Of a stretch of 64,000 nucleotides of DNA, positions 39,420 through 49,800 are shown piece by piece; position 1 is the first letter of the stretch, and each line of letters opens with the position of its first letter. The notes under the pieces were generated by a model. That model searched no databases. It had not been told where the DNA came from and was given only the letters and a program-made list of their open reading frames with translations. A program made the translations under genes and the position numbers. Source of the stretch: Atriophallophorus winterbourni. Lineage: Eukaryota > Platyhelminthes > Trematoda > Plagiorchiida > Microphallidae. The DNA is taken from NCBI GenBank assembly GCA_013407085.1, contig JACCGJ010006393.1:62001-126000 (forward strand), read 5' to 3'.

Positions 39420-40690
39420 TGTCGACTTTGGCAAGTTCGACTGTCTCCGCATGTCTGCGTTCGCTATACGGTTTAATTTATTTCAATATTCACATTGTCT
39501 AGGTCAACGCTGTAGCCCGTATTTAAAACGTGCTCCGCCAAGGCGGAATCCCATCTCATCCCGGGGCTGTTTCCGGACACGCTTTCAGCGTTCCTCAATT
39601 CTAGTATGATTTTCCCTGGATGTCTGATCTATGTAATCACTCGAACGGTTCTTACAGTTGATTCTGTAGATGCTGTTCGTAACGCTAGATAAAGGTGCCT
39701 TATCCTTGATGTGCATCAAAACCGAACGGATAGTTTTCCCTTCCTAATAAGTTATGCGTATGGCCGCCTGGTTAAAGATTCTACGAACCGCTTTAGATAT
39801 GCATTTTACATACGGTATACAAACTGTTTTACTCCAATTTTACTGACGGGTATTTTTCCTTCATCAATTGGCGTTTTACAAAACGTTTTTGATAACGGTG
39901 GTCTATTAGCCTTTGGCTCGCTTCACGGTGCGCCTGTTTTCGGTCTCTTTCGTCGCTGCACAGGTGTTCTATCTTATGGAAAATGGAACAAGATATGGAC
40001 CTGAAGACCTGTCTTGGATGAGCGGAAGTATATCGTAGTACAGCATCAGTATCGATAGGTTTCCGATAGATAGAAGTTTTTATTTTCCCGTCTAATTTTT
40101 GTGATAAACAGTCCCAAAATGGAAGAGTGCCTGCGCAAGATTCCACTTCCTTTGTGACCGTAAAAAGTTGGCCTATTTCATTTACCTAGTTAAAGAAGGC
40201 ATCTAACTGATCTCTCTTGATGATAACAAATGTGTCGTCAACATAGCGCCACCACAATTTTGGCTTAAACACTTCATTGTTAAGGGCTTTGTTCTCGAAA
40301 TGCTCCATATACATGTTCGCAAGTAATGGAGATATCGGCGAACCAATTGCCAACCCTTCTTTTTGTCTATATACTTGTTCATTAAATACGAAGTGGTTCG
40401 TGCTTAGACAGATTGATACCTTTCTACTCCGCACGATTCTTTTCTTATTGTACATTGACACTTTCTTTATCAGTATCGATCGATCCAACTACAGTTGGCC
40501 ATATTTCAATCTTTTGAACATTTCTGTAAATTATACAATCATGGAATCTTTTCAACAGCAATCGCGGTACAAATTCTAGCAACTTGTTACAGATTACGCT
40601 ATTCAAATCTTTTGGATTACAATGGAAAACAATTTCCTTCATCACTTATGACAAACAAATATTTTACATTGGATTCACCGAACAAGTAAG
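39420..40690 (-). mobile_element. Penelope-like element 2, RT and GIY-YIG fragments
   Basis: On the minus strand, 40645-40445 holds an N-terminal helix region. Then comes RT: VYRQKEGLAIGSPISPLLAN and WWRYVDDTFVI (40488-40186). The C-terminal RT/linker SIYRKPIDTDAVLRYTSAHP and HRYQKRFVKRQLM follows (40146-39829). A GIY-YIG remnant reading YIDQTSRENHTRIEER is at about 39650-39600. The frame is broken in several places. The RT type (GLAIGSPISP, YVDD) is Penelope-like but distinct from the element at 16775-18030. Confidence 0.75.
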
Positions 40691-41100
40691 TAAGTAACTA
40701 AGTAAGTTTGGCGACGAACTGTCGAATCGACCAAAATGCGCATTTTAAAAGAAGTTCAACCGTGACATTTATTTGCGCTCTTGTATCAACTGACCGAATA
40801 AATGTAGACAATACCAGATAATAGGCCTACGTTAGCGTGTTCACGGAATTTATTTTTACCACTGTGTTGTCCAGAGCAATTCACGGGCAAGCACGCAAGC
40901 ACAACTCGTGACCATTTGTGTGTAACAACAAACCCATGTCCGTATGTCGCTCATCATCAATCAAAATTTAGTTCTACAAACTAATGGTTTTATGGATTCT
41001 TATGGACGTACTAAGAACTCGATTTTGTTCAGGTGGAGCGCAAACACAAATTGTTTGGGATAAGATTTGTTTGCGTTATGGAATTTATGTGTTTGTAGTT
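40690..41100. other. No recognised feature
   Basis: This is spacer between PLE 2 and the serine-rich exon. A tttgttcag acceptor-like site near 41032 has no supporting frame. Confidence 0.4.
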
Positions 41101-41103
41101 TAG

Positions 41104-42008
41104 TGCTTGGCCAAATGGAAAAGAAGCATTTCAGGAGTTTATCGAAAATAGAAGAGTCTTCACCTAATCGAACAAACGCCACTCATGCAGCAATCGGACA
41201 CATAAACGAACGACCGAAACTTCTAGATAGGCAAACTTCATTCAGATCAGTGGATATGTTGGAGGCAACCAACACTTCGCCCACAACGCAACTCGAACAC
41301 AAGGGCGCGATGGAAGGAGAATTGACGAAAACTAATTCGACCGAGCGTTTGTTGAGAAGGCGGAAGAAATATTCCCAGTCCAAGCTTTCTCCATTTCTGA
41401 CATCACAATCCCCACTTACAGTGTCCACTCCGAACATGGAAACTAATTCTGCTCATCCGCTCACGATTTTTACTCCGAAACCTAAATTAAATTCGCAACC
41501 CGTTTCACCTGTATATCACACATTGTCTCCGCTTCAAATTAACCAAATCAAACATGAACAGCTCCATCGCGCGGGTTCGGACTCCCCTTCTAAATGTAAT
41601 TTGACTCATTCTCCACTGTCTGAATCTTCTGGAATCGTGGTCTCTTCAATGTCGATTGAACATCTACAGGCTAGATCTGAGCTGCATCGTCAAGGTTTGT
41701 TACGAAACAGCAACAATTTTTTAATGCAACCATCAGTGACACACGGCTCTAACACCAAGCAATCCTATTCAGATACACATAGCTCGGTCATATCTGGAAG
41801 TAGTTTGCTGCAGCAACATTCAACCGAATCCAGGGATTCCTCGGGTAGCATGCCGAGTGCTTCAAGTTCCAGCAGCGCGTCGAGGCTGTTGAAAATGCAT
41901 AATCGTACTAACGGACCGTTTTACACAGTTAGAGAACAACCAGATTGTTTCGAATCCTCGTCATCCAGAACTGAGTCGCATTCCTTACAGCGGAGATCTA
42001 GTTATGAG
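41104..42008 (+). CDS. Serine-rich long exon of an unidentified gene
   Basis: One frame is open from 41064 to 42155. An acceptor-like 'tttgtagtttag' ends at 41103 and a consensus donor gag|gtgagt follows 42008, so this looks like an internal or first coding exon of about 905 nt. The protein is low-complexity and likely disordered, rich in Ser/Thr/Pro/Asn, with poly-Ser near residue 270 of the frame and basic-Ser sites (RRKKYSQS, LQRRSSYE) that could be kinase targets. No folded domain is recognised. The MEKKHF Met at about 41115 is a possible start. It ends in phase 0, compatible with the exon at 60565. It could be part of a signalling or scaffold protein, but nothing proves this. Confidence 0.6.
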
Positions 42009-43537
42009 GTGAGTCCTTTTCGATTGAAAAAGCAGATGTGCAATTATTGCCTGGTGTTAAATCTCGATTGCTTGAAATGGAGGATTAGCATTATGTTTCA
42101 TTCTCTTTTTAGTAGCTCAATTTTCGTGTTGATCAGGAAAAATTTCAAAAAATAATATTTAATTTTATGCAAAAATTATTATTATAGTCTAACTGTTGTA
42201 AGTAATTTTTCGTGAATGGCATGTACAAACTGTTCCAAATCGCGAGGCCGAAATTTATAGACAATCGCAAGATTTATCAGCAAATATGTAGAGGAATCGT
42301 TAACCATAAGTACGAAAAGCATAAGGATTATGATTATCCAGTTGCATGATTCCTTGACCAATATCACTGTTAAGTTGTGAGTTTTGACTTGTCTTAGGTC
42401 CGGAATTTTTAGGCAAAGCACTCGCGCGAAACCAGCTCCTATATTATAACCTGATCGACGGATCTTCAGTGTTGATACCCCAAAATTGGAATGAATTGTC
42501 CTTCATATAGGTGATCTATGATGTACACAAAGTTAGTTTAATATGGAGAACAAGCTGCTGGCAATAAAGTAGACGTACCCTCTCCATGACGACATATGAT
42601 TAAAAATCAACTAGACTAATTTATTTTAACAATAATATTATCTCAAGAAATGCCAGGACGACGTTAAATAATCATATGGATTGCGCAATGGGACTCTGGC
42701 TCAAGATTTTTCCACGAGATTTAATCCTGAAGCATTTACTACAAAAAGGAACATATCCACAAGCAAGTAGATGTTTAGAATATTATTTTCCATTGGAAAA
42801 TTAGAAGATGCTATAATTGGCTGGAGCTCACTACTACTAGTGCCATACAATATGGAAATACATAACGTCATTCAAGTCTTTACGCTTAGACACGAGGTTC
42901 AATTGGGCTACAACGGCCACGAGTTTGTCAATCCTTTTCTTATTCGGACATATATATTGGGGGATTGTATTTATGAACTAGAACGTCACGTGCTTAAAGC
43001 AAGACAGTACAGCACAGCTACAGAATGCAAGCGGGTCAAAAAACTATTTGACTGACCAAGCGAACATTTATTGCACAGTAATTACTTTTAAAAACTCGAC
43101 TTATCTATTATTGTCCGAAGGTCATCAAGCGGCTCCACCTTCACACTCTGTTGTCTTCTGGTGAAAGAGGTATCTCACCAAATCAAACAAGGGGAATGAT
43201 ACTGAAGACTCAAGTTAAATTTGCGGCATTATTTTTAATTAATTTAAAAGAAATATATCAAATTTTTAATGAATGATTTCGGATTTTTTAAGGATTTTCA
43301 ACTGGGAAAGTTTCATAAAATGATAACCACCAAACATTTTTCGACGGTTATTTTTAAAATGCTTAGCTGAAAGAGGCCGATACGTCTAATTTTTCCCTGC
43401 ATGAACTGTAGACATGACACACACTAAGGCGTATATAGTAAGCTTACCTAAGCTTAAAATGAACCAAACGAATAACACATGTTCATTAAGTAATATGTTA
43501 CTGAACGCGTAACTTACGCGTTATGTTACGCTCGGCA
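42009..43537. other. AT-rich sequence, unidentified
   Basis: It starts as the presumed intron of the serine-rich gene. A 94-codon frame at 42771-43055 is of unknown origin. No repeat family is recognised. Confidence 0.4.
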
Positions 43538-43930
43538 CTGATGCGAAGGTAAATAGTCTTTATTCACCTTATACCTACTAGTTAATTAGATTTTTGTTTT
43601 TCTTCAAAAATAGCTTAAACTTAGCCCCGTTAGTGATGTACTTTTGCGCATGCGGGCCGCTGTGTCAACCGACCTTGACCGTGTTCACTTGTATCAGATT
43701 GATTTGGATACACACTATGAGGAAATTGGACCACTGATCCTGGTTATTCTCACGAGACGTGATACAACGTAGGCGTACTATAGGCTGTTTAGTGGTAAGG
43801 TCAAATAAGTGGTGGTGGGTTGACTCCTACTTAATCATGTTCCCTGTCCTGACTATCACCCTTGGTCTGACGAAGCTTCTGTGTCAGAAGTGAAACGTTA
43901 CACTAAAATTGCTCTAACTGATTGCATCAA
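43538..43930 (+). mobile_element. Solo PLE-type terminal repeat with hammerhead (family 3)
   Basis: It is the inverted counterpart of 38990-39400 over about 390 bp, sharing 'cagaagcttcg', 'gcctatagtacgcc'-type and 'gtgttcacttg'-type blocks with substitutions. No PLE coding region is attached. Confidence 0.68.
43860..43910 (+). ncRNA. Hammerhead-like motif, family 3
   Basis: It has CUGACGA (43867-43873), stem II CUUCUG/CAGAAG, GAA, ACGU stem III and U17. Stem I is weak (two pairs before a mismatch). Confidence 0.5.
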
Positions 43931-46300
43931 ATTTCTTTGCATTATGAATACACGATCGGTCCCAAACATATTCCAATCGATTGCTAACGTATATTCCCTT
44001 CCCAAATGGTTCAAACCCACGCTAATGTTGTTTTGCTCTCTAGCTGTCATGTTACCTCTTTGAATAGCTGAAGAATCACGATATGAGGGTACACAGCTTC
44101 ACAGCTGTAAACGTTTCTTGTTCTAATTAAGCAATTCACATTTCCACATTTTCTTATATTCCAATGTGTGTACACATCGGTTTTGTTTTACTGACTTGAA
44201 CACAAAAGTCAACTATACTTTACTCAAGCACTGATTAATTCCATAACGGTCCATTACGCCTAACCTTATCGAATATCGCAGCTTGTTGCTGATGTATTGG
44301 TTTACGGATACGCTTTATTTTTATCGGCTCATATAGTGTAAATAGTGTACACTGTTCATCATTCATTCCATCGAAACTGTCCGTTTTGAGAAAGCAAACA
44401 ATTCAAACATTACGGAATTTCTTGAAATTCCACGTGTTGTAGTGAAACGTTGATTATGCATGAAAATACAGCTATGTTCAGAACTAATTTGAGAACTCAA
44501 AACATTTTGTCCTAAAAAAACTAGCAGCTAAACTCATCCACAGGAGGATGCGATACATGCATTGAAACCATATTCTTCCTAGAAGTATAGGGTCAGTAAC
44601 ACGTCACATGGATTTTACATCTATTCAAAGTGTTTCGAAGTTTTAACCTCACAAGATTTTCACCGTATGTATTCTTCCGGAAAGTCGTTCCAAGATAAAC
44701 GAATTCCAGACGAGAACAATTCAATCGAAAAGGTAGAATAGTCAAGTACTTTGAATTCCTACGCCTTTGCGTTAGATCCCTGACCTTTAGCAAATGTTTA
44801 AAAGGATGATTTTCGGTGAGAATAATTCTATAAACTAAAATGAGATCACTCCGTATATGCCGTTGCATAGGCTCTTGCAGTTTTGCCCTGGAATACAAAA
44901 TTGGAAAAGGAAATTGTTGTTACATGAAACCAACTTGGTTTCACGGTTATAAATTCTGTCAAGAAGTTTCAATATCCTATCGCAGCCATGGTGCCCAGGT
45001 TGGGTGTAAATATTCCACGTTGTTTCTTGTTTGGCAATATGGCACTACAATTTTTTTAAAACAACATGCATCTAGTGTATTTGCCAACGCAAATGCTTTG
45101 ACAGAAATCTTTCCAATTTGAACCACTTACCATAACAAAGTAATTTGCTGAATTCGTCTAATAGATCATCTTAATTTGCTGATGATATAAGCGTCGGGTT
45201 TATCACAAAAGCAAACCAAAATGTTAGTGGTTTGCTTCTTTAAGCATCTAAGTTTCTTGATTTTAGGAGCAGCTTAAACATTTCGAAGAGGCTCTGAAAT
45301 TATGAATTATTTGGTTTTCCCTTTCCGGGTACAAACAGTCTTGTCCATGAAAAACATCACCTAAGTTTTTTCTTTTGACATATTTCGGTTATTTTTTCGA
45401 TAAAAATAGAAAATAAAAAGCTCGTTAACCAGGAAAGATGTATCACATTCTCACACAACACTTACAGTATAATAGGAATGATAGTTTAATAAAGGGCTGT
45501 TTTAAACTTCAACCATGAAAATTTTCACCCTCTACACAAATAAAAATAATTTGAATGACCACGGAAAATTGAATATATCAATCCCGCATTTCGATGTTAC
45601 CGCCTTGGTTCTTATTTTAGGAGTGTTTCAAAGCTCAATTAAATAAGCTAAAATCTCTATCTTCACTCGGCGAACACAGTTATCGGAGAACTGCAAAATA
45701 TTAGTATTCTCTATGCTTGTCGTTATTTCATCAAAACAACTAACGCGTATCTTATACTTTAAAAAATCTGTCTGTTCTGATTATTACTAAGTGCTCAATA
45801 CTCAGGCATGCTTCGATGAATCACGATTAATATAATGCGTTGTAAACGAAAATCAATAAAATTGATTCTCGCACTGTCCCTCTCACGTGAACAAAATCCA
45901 TTCTTTAAACCTTCCCTCGATCGTATAAAATCTATTTTCACAATCGTGTTCATCGATTTCGGATTAGACGGTTGTCAACAGTGAAGCAGTGACGTTACCG
46001 ACTGTCATAATTTTACACTCAAATTTTGCCTATGCTGCTCCGAATTTTCACAAAAACATGAAATTCCAATAAAGCAGACGAATTCAAAAATTGTAGACTA
46101 ATAGAAATATGAATAAATCACAGTTTTTCACAAACGTATTTTTCTTTACAATTGATCGTAATATCCATGAGCATTTCTGTTATATCATTTTTGAAATGTA
46201 GTTCCGAAATTGTCATAATCCGAGGGGATTCGTCTCCAAGGGGATTTGATTTTGGTTTACAATTATTTGAACACCGCAAATAACTCTCTATAAAGCTTAT
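43931..46300. other. AT-rich region with a LINE relic
   Basis: Around 44898-44593 (minus) a frame contains RHIRSDLILVYRIILTENHP, resembling the LINE thumb RxRGDLIxxFKIL seen elsewhere. The rest shows no gene or repeat that I can identify. Confidence 0.4.
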
Positions 46301-46565
46301 TCAATCTACGGGGCTTGCATAAGACAAGAGAACACACATTGACCCTAACTGTCCCTCTGTTGCGACTCAACTGTAGACGGCAATTTTTTACCGTGCGAGT
46401 TTATTTTATTTGGAACAATTTCTGCCATTTGGATTTTTACCAGAACTTCTTGAACTGCTCACGGAGCAACCGAATCCCGTTTTTGATTGTTATATTATTC
46501 GTAGTTAACAAATTATTTTGTGTTTTTTTCTAAAGCTTTCAGACAATTAAAATTGATTGAATGTA
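46300..46565 (+). mobile_element. LINE 3'-terminal fragment
   Basis: The frame 46315-46533 reads HKTREHTLTLTVPLLRLNCR, then RQFFTVRVYFIWNN, matching the RGHxLKL...RLNCR..FF..RVxxxWN C-terminal block of LINE RTs. A short UTR ending 'aattgattgaatg' follows. Confidence 0.6.
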
Positions 46566-46679
46566 ATTATCAAGTGTAGCTAATTTATTTTAACCTCCAC
46601 AATGTTCCAGATGTATAAGGAACCAAGCATCAGTACCTGATTACAGGTACAGGGATATACCTGATTCAAATTGTTTGAT

Positions 46680-46880
46680 GCTTTACGTATCAGCTCAGTC
46701 AACTCTAAAATCAGAAACATTAGTGCGCAAAATGTTGATAATTTCTGTGTGCATCCATAAATAACATCTGATTCAAGGCTCACTAAACGTAATCTTACTG
46801 TCTCTACTTGAAGTCGGCAAACAGCTAGAAACCGGTAGTGGAGTGTAATTTTGGGGGATGTAAGCAACACATTAATTTGG
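46680..46880 (+). mobile_element. Diverged hammerhead repeat unit, family 2
   Basis: It shares 'caaggctcactaaac', 'aatcttactgtctc' and 'gatgtaagcaacacatta' with 47290-47425. The hammerhead core at 46801-46845 has lost CUGAUGA (reads CUUGAAG) but keeps GAAACCGGUAGUGG. Confidence 0.5.
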
Positions 46881-46929
46881 TCTTCCATAACCACAATAAG
46901 TGTTTGAGGAAGAATAACCATGTGATTCT

Positions 46930-47210
46930 GAAACAAAATATTCATTTGCATGCTTTTCCGTCACACACACCCCACGACCGGTTTCGTGCTGTTTGCACTC
47001 ATCAGGTAGGGAAAGTAAGATCAGGATCCGCATGCACTTGAAACAGTGGAGGAATGGTAAACAAGGAGCGCTTGTATGCCACTGTTGGATAAGGCTGGTA
47101 CGACAAACCTGTTCAATCACATGTGTCCAAACACATGCTTAATGGGGTTAAAGCCATAACCATGAAACAAAATATTCATTTGCATGCTTTTCCGTCACAA
47201 AACACTCCAC
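46930..47210 (-). mobile_element. Retrozyme-like hammerhead repeat, 235-nt monomer plus partial second unit
   Basis: On the minus strand the element starts at 47210 with GUGGAG, which is the predicted 5' product of hammerhead cleavage. It runs 235 nt to the cleavage position at 46976, then continues ~47 nt into a second unit (GUGGGGUGUG...gtttc) to 46930. The unit carries 'gacggaaaagcatgcaaatg', 'ggacacatgtgattgaac' and 'tgcatgcggatcctgatc'. No coding capacity was seen. The plus-strand copy at 55360-55629 has the same architecture. Confidence 0.8.
46970..47011 (-). ncRNA. Hammerhead ribozyme, type I, complete core
   Basis: Plus-strand coordinates: stem I 47006-47011 with 46970-46975 (six pairs, one G-U); CUGAUGA 46999-47005; stem II 46986-46998 (GUGC/GCAC with AAACA loop); GAA 46983-46985; self-complementary stem III ACCGGU 46977-46982; cleavage residue C17 at 46976. 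All conserved core residues are present. Stem III is minimal and palindromic, as in type I hammerheads of Penelope-like elements and metazoan retrozymes, which are thought to act best as dimers. Confidence 0.88.
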
Positions 47211-47430
47211 GATTCTGTGATTCTGTGATTCTGTGCTCGAACATCGTGCTTCGTTGTACGAACCCTATGTAACAGTGGCATTCAAGTTTAACTTTGTTTA
47301 CCACTTTATCACTGTTTCAAGGCTCACTGAACTTAATCTTACTGTCTCCACCTGATGACGGCAAACAGCCAGAAACCGGTAGTGATGTGCAAGTCATGGG
47401 GATGTGAGCAACACATTACTTTGTACATGT
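47211..47430 (+). mobile_element. Hammerhead repeat unit, family 2
   Basis: It begins with tandem 'gattctgtgattctgtg' and includes 'gtgcttcgttgtacgaaccc' and 'tcaaggctcactgaactt'. After the hammerhead comes 'gatgtgagcaacacatta'. It lies back to back with the family-1 unit at 46930-47210. Confidence 0.65.
47345..47390 (+). ncRNA. Hammerhead motif, family 2, conserved core
   Basis: It has CUGAUGA (47352-47358), GGC/GCC stem II, intact GAA, ACCGGU stem III, A17 and a three-pair stem I (CAC/GUG). The core is intact but helices I and II are short. Confidence 0.62.
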
Positions 47431-48650
47431 GATTATATTTGAGGACAGAACGTATGAAATCCTTGGCATTGGATGTAATCATCTCACCAATTAATCTCAT
47501 TCTGTGAAAATTCGTAAGTGAATAACGCCATTTTCATCTTTTACTTCTGCATACAACGCTCCGTGTTCAAAAGAGAAACTGACAACCTACACCATATGTA
47601 CACTGAGTGCTGGTTGAAAAATCTTTCGGTCATCTATAAACTAAGCAATTGCATTGTTGCTTACTTCGAATGAGTTAAAGAATTTCAAGACAGCTCAACA
47701 AGTGATTACAATGAATGATGATTGGATCCTCATAACTGAGACGATTACATTAAGACCACCGGTGGCACCACACTTTTGCAAGAAGCAAAAGGATATTTTT
47801 GAAGTAAATTTTAGTATAATGCAGCTATTTGCTGACCCGTCTTAACATGCGGAAACTCATTAAGTAAATAGCATTTGCATTATTCGTTTCCAGAACACTT
47901 ATATATTGTTTAATCTACTTCCTTATATTGTTTATACACTTAAATTTCAATTTTAGCATCCTATGGTTGTTGTTAAGCTTGTTGCTTTTTACACCATTAA
48001 AAACTTTGAATTACCTTGAATTACTTGCTAGTGATGTAATAAATTCGATTGATTAATGAGTTGAGATTCACTGAGAACGGTGCCCGTATCACTTCGTCTA
48101 TTGCAGACTTGTGTGGATAATTATGCATATGGTGTTGCGATTATGAGCCAAAATACCACAACTGGGATCGATAAAAGCTACGTTGTATTCTATTTTATTC
48201 GGTATAATTATTTTCAAACTGTATCATACCTAGCATCTACACTCTTGTTTCACCATCATCGACTCAATCAGAAATATTGTAGGATATTCAGAAAGCTTGA
48301 GCATGTTATATCTCTAGCCCTAAGCAAAATTTGATTCCTTTATTTTGAGTATACCAAAAATGTAGATATAGTTATAAAGTTATCCTTATCAATTCGAGAA
48401 AGTTTCCACAACCGAACCCAGCAAAGCAAGTCCGGCAGATTTGCCAATATGAAACCTGGAATAGCCTAAAAGATTCATAAACCGAATCGCTTGTTTCACT
48501 TACCAGACAATAATAGCTGACATGAATGGTTCGAGGCCAAGGCTTCGGTGATGAATGCTGTTAGATTAAGAGAAATGGTTAAAATTTCTGAATTTCGAAC
48601 GAAAACGTAAAACTGAAAACTTACGTTTTCAATATCTGCCAGAAATAAGG
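47431..48650. other. AT-rich sequence with LINE 3' UTR relic
   Basis: 'cctatggttgttgttaagctt' near 47961 matches the LINE 3' UTR family at 38377. No gene is recognised. Confidence 0.4.
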
Positions 48651-49420
48651 CGCAGCGTACTACAAGGCATTACGCGAATGCATATGGGGCCAGAACTCAG
48701 AACTCATGTTAGAAAAAGCAGTGAGCTTAACAATAGCCGTAGGATGACACGAGTAAAATTACAAAATCTCTCAAAAATCAATAGGGGCAGTCACATACTA
48801 CATGGTTCGTAAGATATACTCATCGAGGCGAAAAAAGCAACAGATTCCGAGGGTGTGATTTCTTCAGGCATAATGTTTCAAGTGAAACAAATTCTTACCG
48901 AGAAAAAAAATCGACGAATATCCTATCGAGAATGTGGAATTCTTAAAGCCTTTGGATGTCTTCGTGTTCGATTAATGCCATTGGGTTTTATCAAGAGTTT
49001 AAGGGGATGGTTCTCAGTATGCAAAATTTTGAACAGTACAATTAAATTTAAAAATTCTTGTAAGTAATTCACTAACACGAGTACTGATAAAATTAGCAGA
49101 TGAAAAGTTAAGTCGACCACTTTTGCTTCTTCTACTCTAAGGAAAGCACGTTCTTTGGTACGCACTTTAAACTGTCGAAAATTTAACAGCAATGAAACAC
49201 ATAAATAATTCTTGTATGCTTGATGAACTTTATAGATTGATTGACCGCATAGCGAAAGAATTGTTTTCTGGTGAAAATGTAACCCCATAAGGCGTATCGA
49301 ACAATTTTGAACAACCTTAACGCGGACACTTCATTATTTGTTCCTTCGGCGCTAGCATTTAAGAATACGTGTTTTAAAAGCAAATGCATCCTTTATCGCG
49401 ACATTTCTCTCGCAAATGTC
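48650..49420 (-). mobile_element. Minus-strand LINE C-terminal relic
   Basis: Minus frames read FKILHTENHPLKLLIKPNGINR, then RTRRHPKALRI, a FFSVRICFT-like block and MPEEI. This parallels the C-terminus at 38110-38260. The 3' UTR motif lies at about 48720-48760. It has many stops. Confidence 0.55.
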
Positions 49421-49639
49421 CTTGACAAATTTTTGGCGAAATTTTGATAGATCCGTCAACCGGAAGTAGCTGATAACTTAACTCGAAGTTCATTGTTGGT
49501 TCCGCTCTGGAAGCTTAACCACAGACATTGTCTTCACCCCGAGACTGTTTACAAATATCGGGAACAGAATGTGCTTTATAACGTTGTTTTTCTAATGTGG
49601 AATTGCACTCTTAAATCCAGGGTTCAATCTCATTTAATT

Positions 49640-49800
49640 GTTGCACTTTAGATGTTTTCGAAATTCACCAATGTGTCAAACAAGGATATGTTGTTGCACT
49701 CAGGCCATTCGGCAATTTTGTTCTGCAGTTGAAACACGCAATAGCATTACGACGATGTTGAGACGATCAAATGAATGTAATTGTTATAGCCAACTTAAGT
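49640..49800 (+). mobile_element. RTE-like LINE fragment
   Basis: The plus frame reads CVKQGYVVALRPFGNFVLQLKHA, matching [23 protein letters not shown] of the RTE-like element at 21060-21135. It is a small relic. Confidence 0.55.
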
